Shown piece after piece: positions 13,561 through 22,081 of a stretch of DNA of 32,863 nt. The number at the start of each line of letters is the position of its first letter. Positions within the stretch are counted from its first letter, which is position 1. The notes under the pieces are model-generated. The model was not told the origin of the DNA and did not search any database. It saw nothing but the letters and a program-made list of their open reading frames with translations. A program made the position numbers and the translations under genes. Origin of the DNA: an uncultured Bacilli bacterium (lineage in GTDB: Bacteria > Bacillota_I > Bacilli_A > RF39 > UBA660). The DNA is taken from positions 1 through 32,863 of the forward strand of contig CANQFG010000007.1 in the NCBI GenBank assembly GCA_947598395.1, read 5' to 3'.

Positions 13561-13877
13561 GTTTGTGTTAAATAATTAAATTGTTTAATGTAGATAAAAA
13601 AATTCAATTTAATTGAATCGATCAAAGAACAAAATTTATGAAAGGAAGTAAGGCGTTAAAAACATCCATCACGTATATATAAAAAAATTTTATATTATAT
13701 GTGGCTTACGTGAAGTAATTATTTTGTTGTCTATAACTATTTATAAAATTAGTTACATTTTATATAAAATTGTTACTTTATTTTTTACTAATTTGCAAAA
13801 ATGATAAAAAATTCAATCTTTGTGGATACAAAAAGATAATTACGATGTTGATATGTGGAAAAGAGGTGTTAAATAGC
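13561..13877 (+). other. Long structured leader of the glycan cluster
   Basis: This is roughly 310 nt between promoter and first start codon with no supported gene. It contains a 17-nt palindrome ATTCAATTTAATTGAAT (13602-13618), a tiny possible leader ORF of 14 codons (13638-13682, no good ribosome site), and a nested inverted repeat: outer CACGTA/TACGTG (13670-13675, 13707-13712) enclosing ATATAAAA/TTTTATAT (13677-13695). I recognise no known riboswitch class. A regulatory role by attenuation or antitermination is inferred only from length and structure. Confidence 0.45.
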
Positions 13878-15056
13878 ATGAATACTACTTCTAACAATAA
13901 AAATACAACCTTGCCTTTAAAAGAAAGACCAGTGCGCATTGCACAAATAATGGGCAAATGGTTAGGCGGTGGGGTTGAAGCAGTAGTTATGAATTATTAT
14001 CGCCATATGAATTATAATAAAATACAATTTGATTTTATTTGTGATAGCGATTCTACTAACATTCCTTATGAAGAAATAGAAAAATTAGGCGGTAAAGTTA
14101 TTTTAGTACCACCATATCAAAAAGTATTTGCTTATCATAAAAGATTAAAAAAAGTATTTAAAGAAAATAACTATAAAATAGTTCATTCACACATTAATAC
14201 TCTATCAGTCTTTCCATTGTATGCGGCAAAATGTGCAAAAGTTCCAATAAGAATTGCACATAGTCATTCTACAACTCATACAAAGGAATGGAAAAAAAAC
14301 TTAATGAAACAAATATTGAGACCTTTTTCTAAATTATTTGCTACTCATTATTTTGCTTGTAGTGAATATGCCGGGAATTGGCTATTCGGTAACAAAGCAG
14401 TTGTTAATGGAAATGTTTTTTTGCTAAATAATGCAATTGATGTGGAAAAATTCAAATACGATGAAGAGACAAGAAAAGAAGTAAGAAAAGAATTAAAAAT
14501 AAAAAAAAGTACAATTGTAATTGGCCATATAGGTAGATTTGTTGCACAAAAAAATCATGTATTTTTAATTGATATATTTAATGAATATCATAAATTAAAT
14601 AAAGATTCTATCCTATTATTAGCCGGTCAAGGCCCATTAGAAAAAGAAATAAAAGAAAAAGTTAAGGCATTGAAATTAGAAAATTCAGTTAAATTTTTAG
14701 GACTAAGAAGTGATGTAAATAAGCTATATCAAGCCTTTGATGTATTTTTATTGCCATCACTTTATGAAGGATTACCCGTAGTTGGAGTTGAAGCACAAGC
14801 ATCAGGTTTGTTGTGCGTTTTATCTGAATTAATGACAAACGAAACAAAATTATTAGAGTCAACCACTTTTATATCATTAGATAAGAGCGCAAAAGAATGG
14901 GCAAGTGTTATAAATAATAATTTTAAAAAAAATAAACGAATAGAGGCTTGCAAAGAACTTTCAAAAAAGGGGTATAGCATAGAAAAAGAAGCTAATAAAT
15001 TATTTAATAAATATGAAAAATTATTAGCAATAGGTGGTTATTATGTCAAAAGATGA
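13878..15056 (+). CDS. GT4-family glycosyltransferase (EpsF-like)
   Basis: This is a 392-aa cytoplasmic GT-B-fold transferase. The N-terminal domain opens with RIAQIMGKWLGGGVEAVVMN and contains VHSHINTLSVFPLYAAK and RIAHSHSTTHT. The C-terminal domain has IGHIGRFVAQKNH, LLLAGQGPLEKEI, VKFLGLRSDV and the donor-site PSLYEGLPVVGVEAQASG with the GT4 E-x7-E pair. Relatives include EpsF-type exopolysaccharide transferases; donor and acceptor are unknown. The track ORF begins at 13770, but the extension is AT-rich and non-conserved in style, and AAGAGGTG precedes the ATG at 13878. First gene of the cluster; overlaps the next by 14 bp. Confidence 0.9.
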   Translation: MNTTSNNKNTTLPLKERPVRIAQIMGKWLGGGVEAVVMNYYRHMNYNKIQFDFICDSDSTNIPYEEIEKLGGKVILVPPYQKVFAYHKRLKKVFKENNYKIVHSHINTLSVFPLYAAKCAKVPIRIAHSHSTTHTKEWKKNLMKQILRPFSKLFATHYFACSEYAGNWLFGNKAVVNGNVFLLNNAIDVEKFKYDEETRKEVRKELKIKKSTIVIGHIGRFVAQKNHVFLIDIFNEYHKLNKDSILLLAGQGPLEKEIKEKVKALKLENSVKFLGLRSDVNKLYQAFDVFLLPSLYEGLPVVGVEAQASGLLCVLSELMTNETKLLESTTFISLDKSAKEWASVINNNFKKNKRIEACKELSKKGYSIEKEANKLFNKYEKLLAIGGYYVKR

Positions 15057-16086
15057 AAAAATTAGTATAATTGTACCAATTTATAATGTTCAACATAATT
15101 TATTAAACAATTGTATAAATAGTTTGATAAATCAAACCTATAAAAATGTAGAAATTATTTTAGTCGATGATGGATCTACTGATGATTCTGGTAAAATATG
15201 TGATGATTTTGCTTTAAATGATAAGAGAATTAGGGTGATTCATCAAAAAAACAAAGGATTATCAGGAGCAAGAAATACTGGAGTTAATCATGTGACTACA
15301 AATTGGTATACATTTGTGGATGGTGATGATATTTTATTATCAAGTGGAATAGAACAATTAGCAAAATCAATTGAAAAAAATGTTGATGTTATTTGCACAA
15401 GAGTTATTCAAGCATCAAAAACGGAACTTATTGATAATTATCCGTATGAATTTAACAAAATTTATAGTTCAGAAGAAGATTTACATTATTTAAAATGTAT
15501 GTTATTAAATTTTTATGGAAATAATTGTAGTTCATGTGGTAAACTTTATAGTAAATTATTTACTGATAAATACCATTTATATCACAATGAAAATTTGAAG
15601 CAAGGCGCTGAAGATTTAGAATTCAATTTTAGAGTTTTTTCGAATGCGAAGAAAATAAAAATAATCGAATCTACGTTTTATCAATGCGTTTATAACTGCA
15701 AATCAATAACAAGATCTTTTAATAAAGAGAATGAATATTTAAAAATGGATTGCTTTAAAGCAATTAGGCAAAATATAAATTTAAAAGATAAAGATTTATG
15801 TGACTGGTTTTATAATAGAATGCAATATGCAATTGTTAGTTCTGCTATAAGTGGCTTTTTTAATCCATCAAATAAGCAATCGTATAATATTCAAAAAAAA
15901 GAATTTATAGAATTTTTAAAAATTGATATTATTCAAGATGCATTAAAATATCAAAATTCTATATCAATAGATAAAAAAAGAAAATTTATAATTCTATTAA
16001 TAAAAAACAAATTTTTTTTAGTAGTTAAGATAATCTCTATATTACGATTTTATCAAAAAAGGCAAATAAAAAAAGAGGCGATATAG
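15043..16086 (+). CDS. GT2-family glycosyltransferase
   Basis: The 347-aa product is a GT-A transferase of the EpsJ/WcaA kind: KISIIVPIYNVQHNLLNNCI, IILVDDGSTDDSG, GLSGARNTG and the metal-binding DGDD within FVDGDDILL. The C-terminal third is helical and basic, with no clear membrane span. The track uses a GTG at 15034; the ATG at 15043 with AGGTGG before it is the more likely start. A 48-nt stretch is nearly identical to the GT2 gene two positions downstream, suggesting duplication. It overlaps the upstream gene by 14 bp and its TAG shares a base with the next GTG start. Confidence 0.9.
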   Translation: MSKDEKISIIVPIYNVQHNLLNNCINSLINQTYKNVEIILVDDGSTDDSGKICDDFALNDKRIRVIHQKNKGLSGARNTGVNHVTTNWYTFVDGDDILLSSGIEQLAKSIEKNVDVICTRVIQASKTELIDNYPYEFNKIYSSEEDLHYLKCMLLNFYGNNCSSCGKLYSKLFTDKYHLYHNENLKQGAEDLEFNFRVFSNAKKIKIIESTFYQCVYNCKSITRSFNKENEYLKMDCFKAIRQNINLKDKDLCDWFYNRMQYAIVSSAISGFFNPSNKQSYNIQKKEFIEFLKIDIIQDALKYQNSISIDKKRKFIILLIKNKFFLVVKIISILRFYQKRQIKKEAI

Positions 16087-17141
16087 TGGCAATATATATT
16101 ATATTTTATATATTAGTATTTTTATTATCATTTAGAATAAAAGAAAAAAAATGGAATATATTTGATATAATATTATTATCATTAATAATATTATTTTCAG
16201 GATTACGTTATGGTATTGGAACTGATTATAAAGGATATGAAGGTTATTATAACTCAATAACAAGTATTAATGATGTATTATTAAATCGAACGGGTACTGG
16301 ATACTATTTGATAGCCTACATTTTGCGTGTTAAATTACACTTGCCTTTTTCTTTTTATATATTTTTAATATCTTTTGTGACTAATTTATTAGTATATAAA
16401 TATTTTAAAAATAATTCAACAAGACCTGCACAATGTATTTTAATGTATATATCATTAGGCTTTTATGCTTTTACTTTTAATGCTTTTAGACAAAGTTTAA
16501 GCATGATAATAGTTTTATATGGTTTTTCATTTTTACAAAAAAATAAAATATTTCAATGTATACTTTTGTATGCATTGGGAATATCTTTTCATACCATATC
16601 GTTGATACCGGCTGCAATTTTTACAATATTATTTTGCCTTAAAAATTTTAAAATCAATTTTAAGGTCGTAATTTTATCAATTATAATTATTTTAATTTTT
16701 TATGATATGTTTTATTTTAAAATTTTAAATTTTAATAGTAATTATAAGTTATATACAATTAATTCAGAACAGTATATAGGTGGATTTGGTACATTTATCA
16801 ATGCCATAATGTATTTATTTTTATACTTAATTATTAATGTATTAAATTACAAAAAATTAGTAGCATATGATCCTAAAAATCATCTTTTTTCTAATATTAT
16901 GTCTATTGGGATTATTTTTAATACTATTTCTGTAAAGAATTGGCTATTTAGTAGAGTGGCTATGTCATTCTTGATTTTTACCCCAATTATTCTTTCGAGT
17001 TATTATGAATTTAAAGAATTTCGATATAAAAAAATGGAAAGCCTTTTGTGCTATATAATGCTATTTATATATTTTATAGTTAATGCTTTAAATTTTAATG
17101 ACGTTGTTCCGTATCAAAGTATACTATATTTAAATTATTAA
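16086..17141 (+). CDS. EpsG/Wzy-type polysaccharide polymerase
   Basis: The 351-aa integral membrane protein has about ten hydrophobic helices and the EpsG-family signature FSGLRYGIGTDYKGYEGYYN after the second helix. A later segment FTFNAFRQSLSMIIVLYGF matches the family's second conserved loop. EpsG proteins are the presumed polymerases joining lipid-linked repeat units outside the membrane. Translation starts at GTG (16086), sharing a base with the upstream TAG and with AGAGG eight bases before. It is extremely AT-rich. Confidence 0.85.
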   Translation: MAIYIIFYILVFLLSFRIKEKKWNIFDIILLSLIILFSGLRYGIGTDYKGYEGYYNSITSINDVLLNRTGTGYYLIAYILRVKLHLPFSFYIFLISFVTNLLVYKYFKNNSTRPAQCILMYISLGFYAFTFNAFRQSLSMIIVLYGFSFLQKNKIFQCILLYALGISFHTISLIPAAIFTILFCLKNFKINFKVVILSIIIILIFYDMFYFKILNFNSNYKLYTINSEQYIGGFGTFINAIMYLFLYLIINVLNYKKLVAYDPKNHLFSNIMSIGIIFNTISVKNWLFSRVAMSFLIFTPIILSSYYEFKEFRYKKMESLLCYIMLFIYFIVNALNFNDVVPYQSILYLNY

Positions 17142-17171
17142 AATATATATAATTTTATTATGGGAGGTAAC

Positions 17172-18143
17172 ATGAAAAATATTAAATTAAATAAAGATTT
17201 AATTAGCATTATAGTTCCAATTTATAATGTTGAAGATTATTTATCTCAATGTGTTGAAAGTATTTTACAACAAACATATACACCTTTAGAAATTATTTTA
17301 ATTGATGATGGTTCAATAGATTCATCAGGAAATATATGTGATGATTTATCAAAAAAAGATAAAAGAATCAAGGTGATTCATCAAAAAAATAAAGGATTAT
17401 CAGGAGCACGAAATACTGGTATAGAACATTCTAATGGTGAGTATATTTCTTTTATAGATAGCGACGACTTTGTTGAACCAGATTTTATTGAATTTTTATA
17501 TAATAATTTAATAAACAATGATGTAGAGATTTCAGCATGCGGAATGTGTGATTTTTATAATAATGATTATGTAATAAATAAACATTTTAAAAATATTAAA
17601 AAAAAATATAATATGGAACAATCTCACATTTATTTAAATGTACTTGGATATTTTGATGTGGCAGCATGTAATAAATTATATAAAAAAGATTTATTTTCTG
17701 ATTTAAGATTTCCATTGGGAAAAACTTGTGAAGATTGGCGAGTTATGTATAAACTAATTGATAAAATTAATTTTTTGTATTATGATTCAACGGTTAAATA
17801 TTATTATAGGCAAAGAAAAAATAGTATTACAAAATCAAATAAAATACGATATGATGGCATTGAAGCTGCAAATGATGCAATTGAATTTTATAAAATAAAA
17901 GGTTATAATTTTGCACTTCCTTATGCATATCAGTCATTACTTATAGCACAGTTAGGAGTATACAATAATTATTTAAGATTAGGAAAAGAATTAGATTGTC
18001 AAAAAATTTATAAAGCTTCTTTAGAAATTAATAAAAAATTAACTTATAGAAAATTAAAAATAAATAAAAAAATACAAATTCTTATTTATTTGTATTTAAA
18101 TTCAGTTTATAATTTTATATTCAAGTTAAAATTTAATAAGTAA
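17172..18143 (+). CDS. GT2-family glycosyltransferase, paralogue of the gene at 15043
   Basis: The 323-aa GT-A transferase carries SIIVPIYNVEDYLSQCVESI, IILIDDGSIDSSG, GLSGARNTGIEHSNGEY and SFIDSDDFVEPDF (metal-binding DSDD), plus the acceptor-region CEDWRVMYKLIDK. The track ORF starts at 17160, but GGGAGG lies inside that extension just before the ATG at 17172, so the shorter start is right. Close similarity in sequence and layout to the earlier GT2 implies tandem duplication with divergence of sugar specificity. Confidence 0.9.
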   Translation: MKNIKLNKDLISIIVPIYNVEDYLSQCVESILQQTYTPLEIILIDDGSIDSSGNICDDLSKKDKRIKVIHQKNKGLSGARNTGIEHSNGEYISFIDSDDFVEPDFIEFLYNNLINNDVEISACGMCDFYNNDYVINKHFKNIKKKYNMEQSHIYLNVLGYFDVAACNKLYKKDLFSDLRFPLGKTCEDWRVMYKLIDKINFLYYDSTVKYYYRQRKNSITKSNKIRYDGIEAANDAIEFYKIKGYNFALPYAYQSLLIAQLGVYNNYLRLGKELDCQKIYKASLEINKKLTYRKLKINKKIQILIYLYLNSVYNFIFKLKFNK

Positions 18144-18179
18144 TACTGCTTACTAAATTTAAAAAAAATTATGAATAAT

Positions 18180-18208
18180 TTGAAATATGAATATTAAAAA
18201 AATAAAAT
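18180..18208 (+). promoter_or_regulatory. Possible internal promoter before the TagB-like gene
   Basis: TTGAAA (18180-18185), 17 bp, TAAAAT (18203-18208), in a 106-bp intergenic gap. The match is good but the background is very AT-rich, so chance matches are likely. Confidence 0.4.
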
Positions 18209-18249
18209 ATTAATGATTTTAAATTTATTTGAGGAGATGAAAATGAAAT

Positions 18250-19413
18250 ATGAAACTATTTTTAATTAAAGTTCGTAATAAAATTAATAAAATTTTGGCG
18301 CCATTAGTTTTTTATGTATTTAGAGTTTTTCCCATAAACAATCATAAAGTGTTAGTTGAAAGTTTTGCTGGTAAAGGGTATGGTGGAAATTCTAAATATG
18401 TTGTTGAAGCATTACTTGAGCAAAATGTGCAAAATGATATTGTTTGGGTAACAAAAAATAAAGAAAATTTGCCAAATTCAGTAAGAAGCGTTAAGCCATA
18501 TTCATTGAAATGGATATATGAATTATCAACCGCAAGGGTGTGGATTAATAATATGAGATTCAGCCCGTATATTAGAAAGCGAAAAAATCAATATTATATT
18601 CAGTTATGGCATGGATGGATTGCCTTAAAGAAAATAGAATACGATGTATTTGATAAATTGGAAAAATATTATCAAAAAAGTATAAAAAATGATAATAGCA
18701 TGATTGATGTTATGATTTCTAATGGTAAAAAAACTACAGAATTTATAAGAAAATCTTTTAAGTATAAAGGTAAAATTTTAGAATTTGGTACGCCTAGAAA
18801 TGATGTGTTAGTGAAAAATAATCCTAATTTAAGAAAACAAGTATTAGAAAAATTAAATATTGATGAGGATTCTAATCTTTTATTATATGCTCCTACTTTT
18901 AGAAATACATATAGTAATAATAATCCATATGATGTAGACTTAATAAGAATAAAAAAAATATTAGAAAACAAATCAAAAGAAAAATGGGTAATATTAATGC
19001 GGCTGCATCCTAATGTAGCTGATAAAAAATTATTTACAAACTATTCCAAAGATATTATTAATGCTACCAATTTTCCTAATATTCAAGAATTATTATGCGT
19101 TAGTAATTTGGCTATTACTGACTATTCTAGTATTATGTTTGATTGTATGTTTTCGAATGTTCCAGTTATTTTGTATGCGAGTGATTTAAATAAATATTTA
19201 GACGAAAGAGGGTTTTATTATTCTTTGAATAAATTACCATTCCCGCTATTTGAAAATAATGATAAATTATGTGCTTATTTAGAAAATAATAATTGGAAAA
19301 AAATTGTAAATAATTATAAATTAATGAAAGATGATTATATTGAAGATGGCAATTCCAGTATTAGAGTAGCAGAATTAATAAATCAGGTTATTGAAAAATA
19401 TGAAAACAAATAA
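18250..19413 (+). CDS. TagB/TagF-like CDP-glycerol glycerophosphotransferase
   Basis: The 387-aa peripheral membrane-type protein belongs to the CDP-glycerol:poly(glycerophosphate) transferase family. Markers are VESFAGKGYGGNSKY, IQLWHGWIALKKI (catalytic-type H121), PTFRN, VILMRLHPN (second conserved His) and the C-terminal NLAITDYSSIMFDCMF with VILYASDLNKYLDERGFYY. Such enzymes add glycerol-phosphate (or polyol-phosphate) from CDP-glycerol to lipid-linked glycans. tagD, which makes CDP-glycerol, lies at the end of the cluster. GAGGAG lies 13 bp before the ATG, rather far. The length suits a single-transfer, TagB-size enzyme more than a TagF polymerase. Confidence 0.9.
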   Translation: MKLFLIKVRNKINKILAPLVFYVFRVFPINNHKVLVESFAGKGYGGNSKYVVEALLEQNVQNDIVWVTKNKENLPNSVRSVKPYSLKWIYELSTARVWINNMRFSPYIRKRKNQYYIQLWHGWIALKKIEYDVFDKLEKYYQKSIKNDNSMIDVMISNGKKTTEFIRKSFKYKGKILEFGTPRNDVLVKNNPNLRKQVLEKLNIDEDSNLLLYAPTFRNTYSNNNPYDVDLIRIKKILENKSKEKWVILMRLHPNVADKKLFTNYSKDIINATNFPNIQELLCVSNLAITDYSSIMFDCMFSNVPVILYASDLNKYLDERGFYYSLNKLPFPLFENNDKLCAYLENNNWKKIVNNYKLMKDDYIEDGNSSIRVAELINQVIEKYENK

Positions 19414-20773
19414 AATTAAAGAGCTATTAAAAAATACTATAATTATTTACATTGGAAGATTTTGTACGCAATTTATATCATTTTTCTTGGTTCCTATTTA
19501 TACAAATTTACTATCAACTGCTGATTATGGTTATGTTGATTTATTACAAACTTATATAACTTTGCTAGTACCTATTATCATTTTTAGATTTGATTCTGGA
19601 GTTTTTAGGTTTTTAATTGATGAAAGAAACAATGAAAAAAATAAAGATAAAATAATATCAAATACAATATTTGTTATTACTGTTCAAATCGTTATATTAT
19701 TAATTTTGTTTGCAATGTGTAATAGCTTTTTTGATATTAAATACTTCTTATTTGTAATTTTAAATATTGTTGCATTAGCTTTGTCAACGATCTGTTTACA
19801 AATTTCAAGAGGATTGGGTAAAAACGTTGATTATTCGATTTCTAGCATAATTTGTGGTTTGACTACTGTTATTGTAAATATTGTATTTATAACAATTTTG
19901 AAAAAGAATGCGTCTTATATATTATTGGCATCATGTATTGGAAATTTACTATGTTCTATATATTTATTTTTTCGATGCAAAATATATAAATATGTCCATA
20001 AAAATAAAATGGATATACAACAATTAAAACAAATGTTAAAATATTCAATTCCTATGATTCCAGATGGACTTTCTTGGTGGATAGTTAACGCTTCTGATAG
20101 AACGATTATATCAATTCTAATAGGTAATTCCTTTAATGGGATATTTGCTGTTTCTCATAAATTTGCTAATATTATTTCTAGTTTTTCACAGGTATTTAAT
20201 ATGACTTGGCAAGAAAGTGCTTCTAAATATATTAATGAAGACGATAAAGATGCTTTTTTTTCTAAAATTTTAAATGATGCTATAATAAGCTTTTCAATTT
20301 TGTGTTTACTTTTGATGTCTGGAATGGCACTAATTTATAAACTTTTTGTTGGACATGAATATTTTTCGTCATATTATTATATTCCAATACTGTTATTTGG
20401 AAATTTTTTGACTGTTATTTCTGGTATTTTTGGTGGCGTTTACATTGCTAAAAAGCAAACTAAATCAGTTGCAAAAACAACCATGATGGCAGCAATAGTT
20501 AACATTATTGTACATTTTATTTTGATAAGAAAAATTAAATTATGGGCTGCGTGTATATCGACATTAATTTCATATAGCGTATTAACTTTATATAGATATT
20601 ACGATGTAAAGAAGTATGTTAATTTTCATTTTAATATAAAAAATACAGCTCAATTGTTTATATTATATTGTGAAACAATTATTATATATTATTTCGATAA
20701 TGTATTTGTATCAATAATGAATATAATAGTTATTTTTATATTTGTTTTTGTTAAATGGAAATATAAAAAATAA
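19400..20773 (+). CDS. Wzx/PST-family polysaccharide flippase
   Basis: The 457-aa protein has about 12-14 membrane helices and the MATE/PST N-terminal pattern: NTIIIYIGRFCTQFISFFLV, PIYTNLLSTADYGYVDLLQT, then a large central part with SIPMIPDGLSWWIVNASDRT, the conserved family loop. It should flip the lipid-linked repeat unit outward before polymerisation by the EpsG-like protein. The track start at 19391 is a TTG; I prefer the ATG at 19400. It overlaps the TagB-like gene by 14 bp. Confidence 0.9.
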   Translation: MKTNKIKELLKNTIIIYIGRFCTQFISFFLVPIYTNLLSTADYGYVDLLQTYITLLVPIIIFRFDSGVFRFLIDERNNEKNKDKIISNTIFVITVQIVILLILFAMCNSFFDIKYFLFVILNIVALALSTICLQISRGLGKNVDYSISSIICGLTTVIVNIVFITILKKNASYILLASCIGNLLCSIYLFFRCKIYKYVHKNKMDIQQLKQMLKYSIPMIPDGLSWWIVNASDRTIISILIGNSFNGIFAVSHKFANIISSFSQVFNMTWQESASKYINEDDKDAFFSKILNDAIISFSILCLLLMSGMALIYKLFVGHEYFSSYYYIPILLFGNFLTVISGIFGGVYIAKKQTKSVAKTTMMAAIVNIIVHFILIRKIKLWAACISTLISYSVLTLYRYYDVKKYVNFHFNIKNTAQLFILYCETIIIYYFDNVFVSIMNIIVIFIFVFVKWKYKK

Positions 20774-20852
20774 ATTGTATTAACATAAATTATATTTTGT
20801 ATAGCGTTTAAGCTGCTTTTAGAAGTAATTATTAATTGTTTGGAGGATATAT

Positions 20853-21910
20853 ATGGAAAAAAAGAAAAAATATAATTTAAGCTTGATCCGCTTTTTAGCA
20901 ATGAATATGATTATTTTTTGCCATATATTTGAATGGATAGGGTACGATTTAAGCAATAGTAAAACTATAGGAATAGTTGGAAATTTTTTAGCAGTTGGTG
21001 TTCAAATTTTTTTACTATTATCAGGATATTTATATGGTAAAAGGGATGATTTATTTGAAAAAGATGGAAAAATAAAATTTGTTTTAAATAATTTTAAAAA
21101 AATTTTATTTGATTATTACATTTATGCCTTTATTGTCATATTTCCGATTTATTGCTTAAGTTCTGAAATTTCTGGAATAACAATATTAAAAAATATTTTT
21201 AGACTTTTAACTTTTTCTGGTTTTGGTTTTGGTTTTCGCCACTTGTGGTTTATTCAATATATTTTATTTTGCTACGTATTAACACCATTTTTTTACGATT
21301 TGAAGGTTTATTTAAAAAATAACATAAAATCTAAATATATATTAGTGTGCATATGTGGCATAGCTTTGTTAGAAATTTTTAGTTGTGCGTATAATCCGTA
21401 TTTTAATACTAAATTTATTAATTGTTATATTATTGGCTTTTTTATATTTCCATATTTAAAAGATTTAATAAAAAATAATAATTTAAATTTGGTCATTTCA
21501 CAATTAGGAATGTTGGTTATATTTACGATTTTTTGGTATATTTTAAGATTTAGTATTATGCCTAATACACATAGTGTATACTTATCATATATTATTGGAT
21601 ATGGGATAAGCTATAGTTGTATATTCCAAGCTGTTTCCTTGTTTGGTTTATATTCTATTCTCGGGGGGGGGTGGTTAATAAAAAAATATTAAAAAAAATA
21701 TTGGATTTTTCTGACAAATACTCGTATGATATATACATTTGTCACATGTTATTTGTCAAGGGAATTTTAAGTTTGATAAATATTACGCCGTATTTTGCTA
21801 TTAATATTTTTTTAGCTCTTTTAGCAATTGTTATTTCAGGAATTATTTTAAAAACTATTAGTAGCTTTGTACAAAGCAAAATAAATAATTTAAGAATTGC
21901 GATTATTTAG
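20853..21910 (+). pseudogene. Acyltransferase-3 family membrane O-acyltransferase, split at a G9 tract (phase-variable, off)
   Basis: Two ORFs in different frames (20853-21692 and 21617-21910) are the two parts of one membrane acyltransferase (OafA/NolL type). The first part has LIRFLAMNMIIFCHIFEWIG and SGYLYGKRDD (active His in the first helix region) and most of the membrane helices. The second holds the last two helices (DFSDKYSYDIYICHMLFVKG). In the present sequence the frame runs through nine Gs at 21663-21671 and stops at LGGGWLIKKY. Ten (or seven) Gs would join the frames into a 352-aa protein of normal family length, reading LGGGVVNKKILKK across the junction. I therefore read it as a slipped-strand contingency gene captured in the off state, rather than decay. 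A sequencing or assembly homopolymer error is the main alternative. Confidence 0.85.
21663..21671 (+). repeat. G9 homopolymer tract inside the first acyltransferase gene
   Basis: Nine Gs lie near the 3' end of the coding region, about 83 codons before the full-length stop. The tract sits exactly where the reading frame breaks; one extra G restores it. Confidence 0.95.
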
Positions 21911-21960
21911 TAAATTATAAAAAAAATTAATTTTGACACAATTAAGTGATTTTAGTTAAC

Positions 21961-21989
21961 TTTACATTTATTAATTATTATGTTATTCT
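21961..21989 (+). promoter_or_regulatory. Possible internal promoter before the GtrA-fusion gene
   Basis: TTTACA (21961-21966), 17 bp, TATTCT (21984-21989) lies in the 171-bp gap after the acyltransferase. Two short hairpins follow (CGAA/TTCG near 21993 and ACTTTAA/TTAAAGT near 22007-22025). Confidence 0.4.
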
Positions 21990-22081
21990 AAGAACGAAGC
22001 ATTCGTGACTTTAACTTTTTTAAAGTGTTTTGATTAAAAAATTAGATAATTATTATGTTGTTAAAAATGGAGGAATTTTAA

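Noticed and set aside
13638-13682. 14-codon ORF in the glycan leader as a gene
   Set aside because: It has no ribosome site and is too short to judge; mentioned only as a possible leader peptide.
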